A stretch of DNA of 64,000 bases from Pseudomonadota bacterium (GCA_023404675.1 JAEYAW010000028.1:62001-126000), one strand, 5' to 3'; positions 34,938-43,674 are shown, counted from the stretch's first letter. The notes: a model not told the origin generated them from the letters alone. Made by a program: numbers and translations.

Positions 34938-35611
34938 GCGCGGCTCACGACTTGCGGAATAGGTGCCTGCGCAGCGGCGCGCGCAGCACGGATGAAAGCT
35001 CTGATCCTGTCGGGATCCTTGACACCGGGCGCGCGCTCGACGCCGGAGGAGACATCGACGCCCTGCGCACGGGTGATGTGCAGTGCCTCCGCCACGTTGT
35101 CGGGATCGAGGCCGCCGGACAGCATGAACGGAACCGCCGGATCAAGCCCCTCGAGCAGATGCCAGTCGAACGGCGTTCCGAGGCCGCCGGGGCGGGTCGC
35201 GTCCTTTGGCGGCTTGGCATCGAACAACAGCCTGTCAGCAACTTCGAGATAGGGCGAAACCGCGCCGAGATCGCCACGCACCGCGATGGGCAGCGCCTTC
35301 ATGACGCGCAGGCCGAACGTCTCGCGGATCGTTGCCACCCGTTCGGGGGTTTCCGCGCCGTGCAATTGCAGCCAGTCCGGCTTCACCGCGGCGACGAGGC
35401 GCGTCAAAAGGTCGTCATCGGCGTCCACCGTCAGAACCACGACCTCGGCCCGGCCGCGCGCCAGCCGCGCGAGGTCCGCCATGGCGGCAAGCTCCACATG
35501 GCGTGGCGAACGCGGGAATGACACGAAGCCGACCATGTCCGCGCCAGCATCCAGCGCGACGTCAAGCGTCTCGCGCGTGGACAGGCCACAGATCTTCACG
35601 GTCAAGAACAT
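34934..35611 (-). CDS. trpF: Phosphoribosylanthranilate isomerase
   Basis: A 225-residue TIM-barrel enzyme of tryptophan synthesis. The catalytic Cys is in VKICGLST near the N-terminus and the Asp in VLTVDADDDLL. WLQLHGAETPERV, FMLSGGLDPDNVAEAL and VDVSSGVERAPGVKD are characteristic. The ATG at 35611 fits the family N-terminus (MFLTVKICG); the frame is open 44 codons upstream. Translationally coupled to trpB. Confidence 0.95.
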   Translation of the reverse strand: MFLTVKICGLSTRETLDVALDAGADMVGFVSFPRSPRHVELAAMADLARLARGRAEVVVLTVDADDDLLTRLVAAVKPDWLQLHGAETPERVATIRETFGLRVMKALPIAVRGDLGAVSPYLEVADRLLFDAKPPKDATRPGGLGTPFDWHLLEGLDPAVPFMLSGGLDPDNVAEALHITRAQGVDVSSGVERAPGVKDPDRIRAFIRAARAAAQAPIPQVVSRA

Positions 35612-35708
35612 CGGACGGTTGCCATCGGAGACGGGAAACGTTTTCAGCGGATCGGCTTTGACCCCGCCGGCCATGCATGTCGGCAGGGACGTGCCAATGG
35701 CCCGCGTT

Positions 35709-36104
35709 CTACAACGCTGTGTCGCGCTTGTCTCGCTCCCCATGCGCGGGCAGCGCGGGGCTGTTCGAGACGCCCGGGAGCATGCGATAGAGCGGCGCAG
35801 GGGCGGGCTCCATATGCTCGCGCAGGGAGGCCAGTTCGGTCTGGGCCGCCCGCGCCTCGGACGCGTTGCGCCGTGCGGCCCGCCGCCACCGGCCCTGCCG
35901 CAGCCAGGCCCCGATGCCGCCCGCGATCACGCCGACGATGGCGCACAGCACCATCACCGCAAACAGCGGCAGCCGGATGCCCGCCCCCGGATCGCCGTCA
36001 AACGGATCGAGATAAACGGTCACGACGTGACGGTTGGCGATCGCGAAGGCGATCAGAATCACCGCGAGTGGAATCAGGAGAACAAGGCCGAGGACTTTCT
36101 TCAT
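35709..36104 (-). CDS. lapA: LapA-domain (DUF1049) inner-membrane protein
   Basis: A 131-residue protein with two membrane helices (about 7-24 and 45-68) flanking the family signature AIANRHVVTVYLDPF. The C-terminal part is charged and probably coiled (RRAARRNASEARAAQTELA). LapA in E. coli helps control lipopolysaccharide assembly with LapB. The position directly after ihfB is the same as in many alphaproteobacteria. Confidence 0.85.
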   Translation of the reverse strand: MKKVLGLVLLIPLAVILIAFAIANRHVVTVYLDPFDGDPGAGIRLPLFAVMVLCAIVGVIAGGIGAWLRQGRWRRAARRNASEARAAQTELASLREHMEPAPAPLYRMLPGVSNSPALPAHGERDKRDTAL

Positions 36105-36158
36105 GGCATGGTCCTCATGACGCCACGGACCGGCAGACGCCGGTCAGTCGTCCGCCCT

Positions 36159-36488
36159 TCACGGCTCTGACGAAACGGCGGCTTCCGAAGGCGTGCCATC
36201 GCTGGACGGCTCGCGGTTGAGACGCTCGCGCATTTCCTTGCCGGTCTTGAAGAACGGCACGCTCTTCTGCTCGACAGGCACATGCTCGCCGGTGCGCGGA
36301 TTGCGCCCCGAGCGGGCCGGGCGATGCTTGACCGAGAAGGCACCGAAGCCCCGCAACTCGACGCGGTCGCCCCGCGCGAGCGCTGCAACGATCTCATCCA
36401 GGATCGCATTCACGATCTTCTCCACATCCCGATGATAGAGATGCGGGTTGTGTTCTGCGATACGCTGAACCAGTTCGGATTTGATCAT
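36159..36488 (-). CDS. ihfB: Integration host factor subunit beta
   Basis: A 109-residue DNA-bending protein of the HU/IHF family. MIKSELVQRIAEHNPHLYHR, VELRGFGAFSV and the DNA-contact arm RPARSGRNPRTGEHV are typical, with the Pro-tip present. The C-terminus extends about 12 residues past the usual end with Glu/Ser-rich sequence (PSSDGTPSEAAVSSEP). It forms a heterodimer with IhfA encoded elsewhere. Gene order sppA-ihfB-lapA-trpF is conserved. Confidence 0.95.
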   Translation of the reverse strand: MIKSELVQRIAEHNPHLYHRDVEKIVNAILDEIVAALARGDRVELRGFGAFSVKHRPARSGRNPRTGEHVPVEQKSVPFFKTGKEMRERLNREPSSDGTPSEAAVSSEP

Positions 36489-36636
36489 GCAGATAGCGGC
36501 CCCTGGAAGGCTTTCATTTCCTTGAAAACGCGCGGGAATGTCAAGCCGACAAATTGCGGTGCAGTGCTCCGATGCATGACTTATCTCGTCAAACCGGGCA
36601 TCGAACCGTCATTCATATATTCAGCGTGGCGGTTCA

Positions 36637-37620
36637 TCAGTTCGCCGTCGATGGCTGCCACAGCGCCAGCAGCCCTGTCAGGTCCATGCTGTCCGCTGCA
36701 ATGGCAAAACCACTTCGTTCCAGACGGCGCGCGAGCGATCCAAGCCCCACCGCATCGAGAACGACCGTGGTCGCGGCACGCAGGAACGTCAGGTCGCTGA
36801 AACGCGGCGTCAGCTTGAAGTCACGCACGGGCAGGCCGGACGGAATTTTCTTCTCCGAGACCAGCCAGCTCACCGCCGTGTCCTCGTCGCCCAGTTCGTC
36901 GATCAGTTTCAAACCAAGGGCCTGACGGCCGGTGAACACGCGCCCGTCTGCAACCGTATCGAGCTGCGCGCCGTTCATCGCGCGGCGCGTCTGCACCAGA
37001 TCCCTGAACCACGCGTAGCTGTCCTTCACCAGCGAATCCAGCGCAGCGCGCGCTTCGGGACTGGTCGGCTCGAAGCCGTTCGGCGCGGCCTTCAGCGGCG
37101 AGGACTTCACCTCCTCGACCTTCACCCCGACCGTCTTCATCAGTTCGGAGAAGTTCGGAAACTGGAATAGCACACCGATCGATCCGACCAGCGAGGTCTG
37201 CCGCGCGACGATGCGATCCGCGGCCAGCGCGGTGATATAACCGCCCGAGGCGCACAACCCGTCCACCACAACCACCAGCGGCTTCTTCGCCTTCAACCGT
37301 GTCAGCGCGTCGTACAATTCCTCGGAGCCGGCCGTCGTGCCGCCGGGCGAATTGATCCGCACGATCACGGCCGCCGCGCTGGACGATTTGCCGAGCCGTT
37401 CCAGCGCCTCCACGCGATCACTGTCGCTGCGGATGAGTCCGTTGATGTTGACGCGCGCGATTTCGCGCGACCCGGGCAGCGAGCCGGTTCCGGACGGCGT
37501 CAGCGTCAGCGCCACCGCGACGATGGCGACGATCGCAACCAGCGTGGCTATGACGCGCCAGAACGTGAGCTTGCGCCGAATTCGCCGACGATCGACGATC
37601 ATGTCCGTCTCGAACGACAT
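36637..37620 (-). CDS. sppA: Signal peptide peptidase SppA, short form
   Basis: A 327-residue membrane serine protease of family S49 that digests cleaved signal peptides. One N-terminal membrane helix (about 20-42), then INSPGGTTAGSEELYDAL, GLCASGGYITALAADRIVA and SLVGSIGVLFQFPNF, which holds the nucleophile serine. At about 330 residues it is the single-domain form. GGAG eight bases before the ATG at 37620 fixes the start. It follows rpsA across a terminator. Confidence 0.92.
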   Translation of the reverse strand: MSFETDMIVDRRRIRRKLTFWRVIATLVAIVAIVAVALTLTPSGTGSLPGSREIARVNINGLIRSDSDRVEALERLGKSSSAAAVIVRINSPGGTTAGSEELYDALTRLKAKKPLVVVVDGLCASGGYITALAADRIVARQTSLVGSIGVLFQFPNFSELMKTVGVKVEEVKSSPLKAAPNGFEPTSPEARAALDSLVKDSYAWFRDLVQTRRAMNGAQLDTVADGRVFTGRQALGLKLIDELGDEDTAVSWLVSEKKIPSGLPVRDFKLTPRFSDLTFLRAATTVVLDAVGLGSLARRLERSGFAIAADSMDLTGLLALWQPSTAN

Positions 37621-37735
37621 CAAGGGTTCTCCTGCACGGTCTGTCCTTGTCCCGCCGAGCGTTAGCAGGCGGTTAGCAGATAACATCAATTGCTTGGCAA
37701 TATGAAGAAATTTGGCTCGCGTGACACGAGACGCT

Positions 37736-37771
37736 GAAAAAGCGAAAGGCCCCGGCGATGCCGGGGCCTTT
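37736..37771 (-). terminator. Rho-independent terminator after rpsA
   Basis: Perfect 12-bp stem AAAGGCCCCGGC / GCCGGGGCCTTT with a 3-base loop. On the minus strand it is followed by CGCTTTTTC. It ends the rpsA transcript 30 bp after the stop. Confidence 0.9.
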
Positions 37772-37800
37772 GCCAGATTTGCCGCTGGGAGCGGCGCGCG

Positions 37801-39501
37801 TTACTTCTCGTTCCGCTGCTTGAGGGCGGTTCCGAGAATGTCGCCGAGCGTCGCACCCGAATCGGAAGACCCGTACTGCGCGATGGCTTCCTTCTCCTCG
37901 GCGACTTCGAGCGCCTTGATGGAGACCTGCACCTTGCGGGCCTTCTTGTCGAACTGGATGACGCGGGCATCGACCTTCTCGCCGACGGCGAAGCGCTCGG
38001 CGCGCTGGTCGTTGCGGTCGCGGGCCAGTTCCGAACGCTTGATGAAGGTGGTGAATTCGGTCCCGGCGATTCGCACGTCGATGCCCGATTCCTTCACGTC
38101 GATGATCTCGCAGGTGACCACCGCGCCCTTCTTCACGTCGCCCGGCTCGGCGAACGGATCGCCTTCAAGCTGCTTCACGCCGAGGGAGATACGCTCCTTC
38201 TCGACATCCACATCGAGCACCACCGCCTTGATGATGTCGCCCTTCTTGAAGTTGTCGATCACCTGCTCGCCCGGCAGCTTCCAGTCGAGGTCGGAGAGGT
38301 GAACCATGCCGTCGACGTCGCCGTCGAGACCCAGGAACAGACCGAACTCGGTCTTGTTCTTGACCTCGCCCTCGACCACCGCACCGACCGGGTACTTCTC
38401 GACGAAGACTTCCCACGGATTGCGCATGGTCTGCTTGAGGCCGAGCGAGATGCGGCGCTTGACCGAATCCACCTCGAGCACCTGCACCTCGACCTCCTGG
38501 GAGGTGGAGACGATCTTGCCGGGATGCATGTTCTTCTTGGTCCACGACATCTCGGAGACGTGGATCAGACCCTCGATGCCCGGCTCCAGCTCGACGAACG
38601 CACCGTAGTCGGTGATGTTCGTGACGCGGCCGGAGAACCGCGCGCCAAGCGGATACTTGGCCTCGATGCCCTGCCACGGATCGTCCAGCAGCTGCTTCAT
38701 GCCCAGCGAGATGCGGTGGGTCTCGTGGTTGATCTTGATGATCTTGACCTTCACGGTCTGGCCGATGGTCAGCACCTCGGTCGGGTGGTTGACGCGCCGC
38801 CAGGCGATATCGGTCACGTGCAGCAGGCCGTCGATGCCGCCGAGGTCGACGAACGCACCGTAATCGGTGATGTTCTTGACCACGCCGTCGATCACCTGAC
38901 CCTCTTCGAGGTTCTGCACCAACTCCTGGCGCTGCTCGGCGCGGGTCTCTTCGAGAACCGTGCGGCGCGACACCACGATGTTGCCGCGGCGGCGGTCCAT
39001 CTTGAGGATCTGGAACGGCTGCGAATTGTTCATCAGCGGGCCGACGTCGCGGATCGGACGGATGTCCACCTGCGAGCGCGGCAGAAACGCCACGGCGCCG
39101 TCGAGGTCGACGGTGAAGCCGCCCTTCACCTGGTTGAAGATGACGCCGGTCACCTTCTCGTTATTCTGGAATGCCTTCTCCAGCTTGCCCCAGCTCTCTT
39201 CGCGGCGCGCCTTGTCGCGCGAGAGAACGGCTTCGCCGAGGGCGTTCTCGATCCGGTCCAGGAACACCTCGACGGTGTCGCCGACCTTGATCGCATTCTC
39301 ACGGCCGGGGCCAGCGAACTCGCGCAACGCGACGCGGCCTTCGGTCTTCAGGCCGACATCGATGACGGCCATGTCCTTTTCGATCGCAACAACCTTGCCC
39401 TGAACAACCGTGCTTTCCTGCAGGTTGCCGCCGGAGAAGGACTCGTCGAGCATCGCGGCGAAATCGTCGCGGGACGGATGATAGGAATCAACAGAAGCCA
39501 T
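37801..39501 (-). CDS. rpsA: 30S ribosomal protein S1
   Basis: A 566-residue RNA-binding protein that brings mRNA to the small subunit. Six S1 (OB-fold) repeats are visible, each with a GxVxNITDYGAFVDL-like core; the later repeats match almost exactly (KIIKINHETHRISLGMKQL, LEVDSVKRRISLGLKQT). The ATG at 39501 follows GGAGACC, and the protein then starts MASVDSYHPSRDDFAAMLDE as in relatives. Its own promoter and a long leader are described separately. Confidence 0.97.
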   Translation of the reverse strand: MASVDSYHPSRDDFAAMLDESFSGGNLQESTVVQGKVVAIEKDMAVIDVGLKTEGRVALREFAGPGRENAIKVGDTVEVFLDRIENALGEAVLSRDKARREESWGKLEKAFQNNEKVTGVIFNQVKGGFTVDLDGAVAFLPRSQVDIRPIRDVGPLMNNSQPFQILKMDRRRGNIVVSRRTVLEETRAEQRQELVQNLEEGQVIDGVVKNITDYGAFVDLGGIDGLLHVTDIAWRRVNHPTEVLTIGQTVKVKIIKINHETHRISLGMKQLLDDPWQGIEAKYPLGARFSGRVTNITDYGAFVELEPGIEGLIHVSEMSWTKKNMHPGKIVSTSQEVEVQVLEVDSVKRRISLGLKQTMRNPWEVFVEKYPVGAVVEGEVKNKTEFGLFLGLDGDVDGMVHLSDLDWKLPGEQVIDNFKKGDIIKAVVLDVDVEKERISLGVKQLEGDPFAEPGDVKKGAVVTCEIIDVKESGIDVRIAGTEFTTFIKRSELARDRNDQRAERFAVGEKVDARVIQFDKKARKVQVSIKALEVAEEKEAIAQYGSSDSGATLGDILGTALKQRNEK

Positions 39502-39862
39502 ATGGTCTCCACATGCGGCTGTCGGCCATTGGGGTTGAAATGCGCATCGCCTGCGGGATGTCAGAGGTCCGCCGCCTCCGACGCCGCCTGACCCAAAAGG
39601 TTCGGCGGGCCGACAGAAAGCCTGCATGCCATGCGAAAAGCTGAATTCCATCCGGAGCCGCGAACGAAGCGGGAGCGGGCGATCCTCCAGAAACGACAGC
39701 GGAATCAGGTCTACTGTCGGCCCGCTCGGACGACTTCGACAAAAGCCATGGGCGTCCGGACGCCGTGGATATATGCGGAAAACGGAGCTCTCGCAAGCAG
39801 AAGTGGTGACGCGGGTGTACCTGTCCGGACGCGCCCTGCAATCGGCATCAATGCTTGCCCGG
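39502..39862 (-). other. 361-bp gap: rpsA leader and promoter region
   Basis: No convincing gene in any frame. On the minus strand the segment contains the candidate promoter at 39768-39796 and would be transcribed as a leader of about 260 nt before rpsA. I see no clear riboswitch fold, terminator or repeat in it. Confidence 0.5.
39768..39796 (-). promoter_or_regulatory. Candidate sigma70-type promoter for rpsA
   Basis: On the minus strand TTGCGA (39796-39791), a 17-base spacer and TATATC (39773-39768) match four of six bases each to the housekeeping consensus at ideal spacing. Transcription would start near 39760 and leave a long rpsA leader. Confidence 0.45.
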
Positions 39863-40171
39863 TCAGGGTTCAGCCGAATCGAGGATCTTCGCCATGCGCG
39901 CCCGCCAATCCTTTCCGGTGGCCTTGAACCGCGCCAGCGTAGCGGGATCGAGGCGCAGCGTGACCGCGGCTTTCGGGCTTTCGACCCGCGGCCGTCCCCG
40001 CGCGCGCTGGATGCTGGCGTAGAGTTCCGGCAGCGCCTCGCGGAACGGCCTGCCTTGCGCGAGTTGCTCGTCGGTCAGTTCGGGGCTGTCGGGATCCGAC
40101 GCGATCATCCGCTGGATCTCCGCCTCTTCCGCATCGGTGAGAGGGCGTGCAGACGAAAATTTTGGCTTCAT
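39863..40171 (-). CDS. brnA: BrnA-family antitoxin
   Basis: A 102-residue antitoxin. The N-terminal part (MKPKFSSARPLTDAEEAEIQ) binds the toxin in the family; the C-terminal part has the ribbon-helix-helix DNA-binding signature KAAVTLRLDPATLARFKATG and DWRARMAKIL. Intact. The ATG overlaps the toxin stop as TAATG, the usual BrnT-BrnA coupling. BrnA dimers repress their own promoter in Brucella. The partner toxin here is internally deleted. Confidence 0.88.
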   Translation of the reverse strand: MKPKFSSARPLTDAEEAEIQRMIASDPDSPELTDEQLAQGRPFREALPELYASIQRARGRPRVESPKAAVTLRLDPATLARFKATGKDWRARMAKILDSAEP

Positions 40172-40311
40172 TACCGCGTCCTCCTCTCCTTCCGGCTGGC
40201 CGCGGGAGAAATGGAGGCCGCGCCGAAGAACTCGAGCGTGAGGCTGGCAAAGTCCAAGCCATGCTTGGCTATGTTCATTAGCCGCTTCGGCTCGTCCCAC
40301 ACGATCCGCAT
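40171..40311 (-). pseudogene. brnT: BrnT-family toxin with internal in-frame deletion
   Basis: Only 46 codons, against about 90 in the family. The start MRIVWDEPKRLMNIAKHGLD matches BrnT (the catalytic-region KHGLDF is kept), continues to about FFGAASISPA, then jumps to ASRKERRTR, the normal C-terminus. The middle beta-strands with further ribonuclease residues are gone. The reading frame and the overlap with brnA are preserved, so the pair is still translated together. It is probably inactive. Confidence 0.85.
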
Positions 40312-40395
40312 CGCGCTCTCTTAATATCTGTGTACGAAAATTGGATCGCTGTCGCGGAATAAAAGAACACCAAAATAGCAACGGCCTGGGCGGAA

Positions 40396-41016
40396 CTACC
40401 GCGCCCGCTCGATGATCGCGAGCGCCGCCTGAAACGCTCCCTCCACATCCAGCGCCGAGGTGTCGAGCACCGCCGCGTCGGGCGCGGCCTTGAGGGGAGC
40501 CGCCGCGCGGCTGCTGTCGCGCTCATCGCGCCGCTTGATGTCGGCCAGCACCTCCTCCTCGTCCGCCGGCTCGCCGCGGCCGACCAGTTCCCGGTACCGG
40601 CGGCTGGCGCGCACCTCCGGGGCCGCGACGACAAAAATCTTCACGTCGGCGGAGGGGCAGATCACGGTTCCGATGTCGCGGCCGTCGAGCACGGCACCGG
40701 GCGGGCGGGCGGCAAAATCCCGTTGGAAATCAAACAGCGCGGCCCGTACGCCCGGATAGGCCGAGACCACCGAGGCGGCCTGTCCGACAGCATCGGTCTT
40801 CAGCGCGGGATCGCCAAGCTGATCGGCGTCGAGCGCGACCGCCGCCGCCACGGCGCGACGTTCATCCTCAAGCGGCAGCCCGGCGTCCAGCAGGGCCTTG
40901 GCGACCGCGCGGTAGATCAGCCCCGTATCCAGATGGCGCAGGCCGTAATGGGCGGCGATCCGCTTGCCGAGCGTGCCTTTTCCCGACGCGGCGGGTCCAT
41001 CGATGGCGATAATCAC
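40396..41016 (-). CDS. cmk: Cytidylate kinase
   Basis: A 206-residue kinase that phosphorylates CMP and dCMP. The P-loop is IAIDGPAASGKGTLGKRIA, followed by HLDTGLIYRAVA, LDGRDIGTVICP and RRYRELVGRG. GGAGGA ten bases upstream supports the GTG at 41016; an ATG at 41046 has no such site. cmk normally adjoins rpsA; here the brnTA remnant lies between. aroA, often the upstream neighbour, is absent. Confidence 0.93.
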   Translation of the reverse strand: MIIAIDGPAASGKGTLGKRIAAHYGLRHLDTGLIYRAVAKALLDAGLPLEDERRAVAAAVALDADQLGDPALKTDAVGQAASVVSAYPGVRAALFDFQRDFAARPPGAVLDGRDIGTVICPSADVKIFVVAAPEVRASRRYRELVGRGEPADEEEVLADIKRRDERDSSRAAAPLKAAPDAAVLDTSALDVEGAFQAALAIIERAR

Positions 41017-41204
41017 GTGAAGCTGTCCTCCGGCACGGGGCTTCATGCCACGTTCATTTTCTGAACTCCAATGCCAGCATCATCAGAATTTCTGATCCAC
41101 AACTTCAGAATAAAGAATTAGACCTGATATGACCGTTCAGGCTTATATTGCATCGCGATCACAAGCGGTGCGCGCCGCACAACGAGTAAATTCAAGGAGC
41201 TACC

Positions 41205-41759
41205 ATGCTGGGCATCGGAGACAAGCTGCCGTCCTTCACCGTTACGGGCGTCAAGCCGGGTTTCAACAACCACGAAGAGAACGGCCAGTCAGCTTTTGAA
41301 GTGCTGAACGAGCAGAGCTTCCCGAGCAAGTGGAAGGTTATTTTCTTCTATCCGAAGGACTTCACCTTCGTCTGCCCGACCGAGATCGCCGAGTTCGCCC
41401 GCCTCAACGACGAGTTCTCGGACCGCGACGCGGTCGTGCTCGGCGGTTCCACCGACAACGAATTCGTCAAGCTGGCCTGGCGGCGGGATCACAAGGATCT
41501 CAACAAGCTGCCGATCTGGCAGTTCGCCGACACCACCGGCTCGCTGGTCGATGGCCTCGGCGTCCGTTCGCCGGATGGCGTCGCCTACCGCTACACCTTC
41601 ATCGTCGACCCGGACAACGTGATCCAGCACGTCTACGCGACCAACCTCAACGTCGGCCGCAACCCGAAGGATACCCTCCGCGTGCTCGACGCGCTGCAGA
41701 CGGACGAACTGTGCCCCTGCAACCGCGAGGTCGGCGGCGACGTCCTCAAGGCGGCCTGA
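41205..41759 (+). CDS. ahpC: Alkyl hydroperoxide reductase / peroxiredoxin AhpC
   Basis: A 184-residue 2-Cys peroxiredoxin that reduces hydrogen peroxide and organic peroxides. The peroxidatic Cys57 is in DFTFVCPTEI; the C-terminus has ELCPCNREVGG with Cys170 and Cys172. AAGGAG five bases before the ATG is strong. Paired with ahpD, which regenerates it in this class (no AhpF). The AT-rich region upstream (41080-41160) is the likely promoter; an OxyR site may be present but could not be fixed. Confidence 0.93.
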   Translation: MLGIGDKLPSFTVTGVKPGFNNHEENGQSAFEVLNEQSFPSKWKVIFFYPKDFTFVCPTEIAEFARLNDEFSDRDAVVLGGSTDNEFVKLAWRRDHKDLNKLPIWQFADTTGSLVDGLGVRSPDGVAYRYTFIVDPDNVIQHVYATNLNVGRNPKDTLRVLDALQTDELCPCNREVGGDVLKAA

Positions 41760-41830
41760 GCCGCAGTTTTTGAGCCATGGCGGCGGGCTTCGGCCCGCTG
41801 CCTCGTTTTGCCAGCAGCCGGGATTCCGCC

Positions 41831-42394
41831 ATGACCACGATCGACGATTACAAGAACGCCCTTCCCTCGTTCGCCAAGGACGTGAAGCTGAACGTTTCCT
41901 CGATGCTTGGCGATGAGACCCTCCCCGAGCAGCAGCGCTACGGCCTGTTCCTCGCCTGCGCCATCTCCACCCGCCATGCCGGCCTCGCGGCCGCGTTCGA
42001 CGCGCTCGCCCGCGCGCACCTGTCGCCGGCGGCTCAGGAAGCCGCGCGCGCCGCCGCGACCATCATGGCGATGAACAACATCTATTATCGCTTCCAGCAT
42101 CTGGCCACGAACAAGGCCTACGAGACCAAGCCCGCGCGGCTGCGCATGAACGTCATCGGCAATCCGGGCGTCGACAAGGCTGACTTCGAACTGTGGTCGC
42201 TGGCGGTGTCCGCGATCAACGGCTGCGGCAAGTGCATCGACGCGCACGAGAAGGTTTTGATCGACGCCGGCGTCACCGAGGACACGATCCAGACCGCGGT
42301 ACGGTTCGCGGCGATCATGCAGTCCTTCGCAGTGGCGCTGGAAGCCGCCGACGCAGCCGCCTCCGTCAACGCGCTGACCGAAGCCGCCGAGTAA
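41831..42394 (+). CDS. ahpD: Alkyl hydroperoxidase AhpD
   Basis: A 187-residue carboxymuconolactone-decarboxylase-like protein that reduces AhpC, receiving electrons through a lipoyl partner in mycobacteria. The redox motif is Cys132-Gly-Lys-Cys135 with His139 (NGCGKCIDAHE). MNNIYYRFQHL and PARLRMNVIGNPG are typical. The ATG at 41831 (MTTIDDYKNALP) fits relatives. It lies 71 bp downstream of ahpC. Confidence 0.93.
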   Translation: MTTIDDYKNALPSFAKDVKLNVSSMLGDETLPEQQRYGLFLACAISTRHAGLAAAFDALARAHLSPAAQEAARAAATIMAMNNIYYRFQHLATNKAYETKPARLRMNVIGNPGVDKADFELWSLAVSAINGCGKCIDAHEKVLIDAGVTEDTIQTAVRFAAIMQSFAVALEAADAAASVNALTEAAE

Positions 42395-42570
42395 GCCTGC
42401 GATCGCGCTGTTCCGGGCCGTGCGGAGAACGCGGCCCGGGTGCAGGCGACCGCATCCGTTCCGGATAAAATATTTTATCCGTTTATCCGGCATTCATTTG
42501 GCGGCCATGGGTCTGCCATGAACACGTCGCTACCTTCGTGACGTTCAACACGTCCTTGGAGGGACATCCC

Positions 42571-42957
42571 ATGCGTCGTTTCACGCTCGCCTCACTGACC
42601 GCCTCCGCCCTCGCGCTGGCCCTTTTGGCCGGAGCGCCTGCCATGGCGCAGTCGCCGCAGCCCACCCCCAAGTCCGACAGGATGGCGCCGCCGCCGGCCG
42701 CCTCGAAGATGGCCCCTGCCACCCAGGGCAAGGCCGCCACCCACACCGATCATGCCGCGAAGACAGACCTGCTCGACATCAATTCGGCGGCCGCGACCGA
42801 CCTCGACGCGCTGCCGGGCATCGGCAAGGCCTATTCCGCCGCGATCATCAAGGGCCGCCCCTACAAGGGCAAGGACGAACTGGTGCAGAAGAAGATCATC
42901 CCCGAGAAGACCTATGAGGGGATCAAGGACAAGATCATCGCCAAGCAGAAAAGCTGA
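42571..42957 (+). CDS. Secreted helix-hairpin-helix (ComEA-like) protein
   Basis: A 128-residue protein with a signal peptide (RRFTLASLTASALALALLAG, cut after AMA), a Pro/Ala/Lys-rich linker (about 25-60) and one helix-hairpin-helix unit at the C-terminus: DINSAAATDLDALPGIGKAY, KGRPYKGKDELV. Such domains bind DNA without sequence specificity in ComEA. Here the protein appears periplasmic rather than membrane-anchored. GGAGGG seven bases before the ATG fixes the start. No competence pilus genes are nearby. Confidence 0.8.
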   Translation: MRRFTLASLTASALALALLAGAPAMAQSPQPTPKSDRMAPPPAASKMAPATQGKAATHTDHAAKTDLLDINSAAATDLDALPGIGKAYSAAIIKGRPYKGKDELVQKKIIPEKTYEGIKDKIIAKQKS

Positions 42958-43071
42958 GCGATTGTCTGTTCCGGGGCCATCGCAATACGGTGGCCTCGGA
43001 AATGCAGGGCTGTCTCCCGGCCGCTCATCGTTCGGGGCTTGCGATGCGAGAGCATCGCTCCCATGCGCGGC

Positions 43072-43674
43072 TCAACCGCCGCTGATGTCGCCGCGCTCGG
43101 TGTCGGCGGCCTCCGACGTTGCCGGCGGGATCGTATGGCGGTTGATCAGCGGCATCTGCGTCAGCGTGAAGACAATCGTGAGCGGCAGCGCGCCGAATGC
43201 CTTGAACGCCACCCAGAAATCCGTGCTCTGTGTGCGCCAGACGATCTCGTTCAGCACCGCCATGCCGACGAAGAACAAGGTCCAGCGCAGCGTCAGCTTG
43301 CGCCATCCTTCCGGTGTCAGATTGAACATCTGATCGAACAGCACGGCGATCAGCGAGCGGCCGAACACCAGACCGCCGCCGAGGATCAGCGCGAACAGGC
43401 CATAGATGATGGTCGGCTTGACCTTGATGAAGGTCTCGTCGTGCAGCACCAGCGTCAGCGTGCCGAACACGATGACGACCACCGCCGTCACCAGCGCCAT
43501 GATCGGAATATGCCGCGTCACGACATACGAGGCGATCATCGCTGCGATCACGGCGACCATGAACGCGGCCGTCGCCGTGAACAGATCGAACTTCGCGTTG
43601 ACGACGAAGAACAGAAGCAGCGGACCGAGCTCGGTCGCCAGCTTGAACAGCGGGTGCGGCTGAGGCTTTGTCAT
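43072..43674 (-). CDS. yciB: Inner membrane-spanning protein YciB / septation protein A
   Basis: A 200-residue membrane protein with about five hydrophobic segments. LATELGPLLLFFVVNAKFDL, KPTIIYGLFALILGGGL and LRWTLFFVGMAVLNEIVWR are the family signatures. Loss in other bacteria affects septum formation and membrane potential. The frame runs on upstream through ftsY, but that part is a shadow. The ATG at 43674 lies 20 bp after the ftsY stop; the ftsY-yciB pair is common in this order. Confidence 0.93.
   Translation of the reverse strand: MTKPQPHPLFKLATELGPLLLFFVVNAKFDLFTATAAFMVAVIAAMIASYVVTRHIPIMALVTAVVVIVFGTLTLVLHDETFIKVKPTIIYGLFALILGGGLVFGRSLIAVLFDQMFNLTPEGWRKLTLRWTLFFVGMAVLNEIVWRTQSTDFWVAFKAFGALPLTIVFTLTQMPLINRHTIPPATSEAADTERGDISGG

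Noticed and set aside
41080..41180. Possible OxyR operator upstream of ahpC
   Set aside because: The region is AT-rich and has loosely spaced GATA/TCAG-like half sites, but no convincing ATAG-N7-CTAT array.
43036..43056. Hairpin GCGATGC-GAGA-GCATCGC downstream of yciB
   Set aside because: Seven-bp stem without a T-run; may be part of a repeat but no second copy was found in the window.
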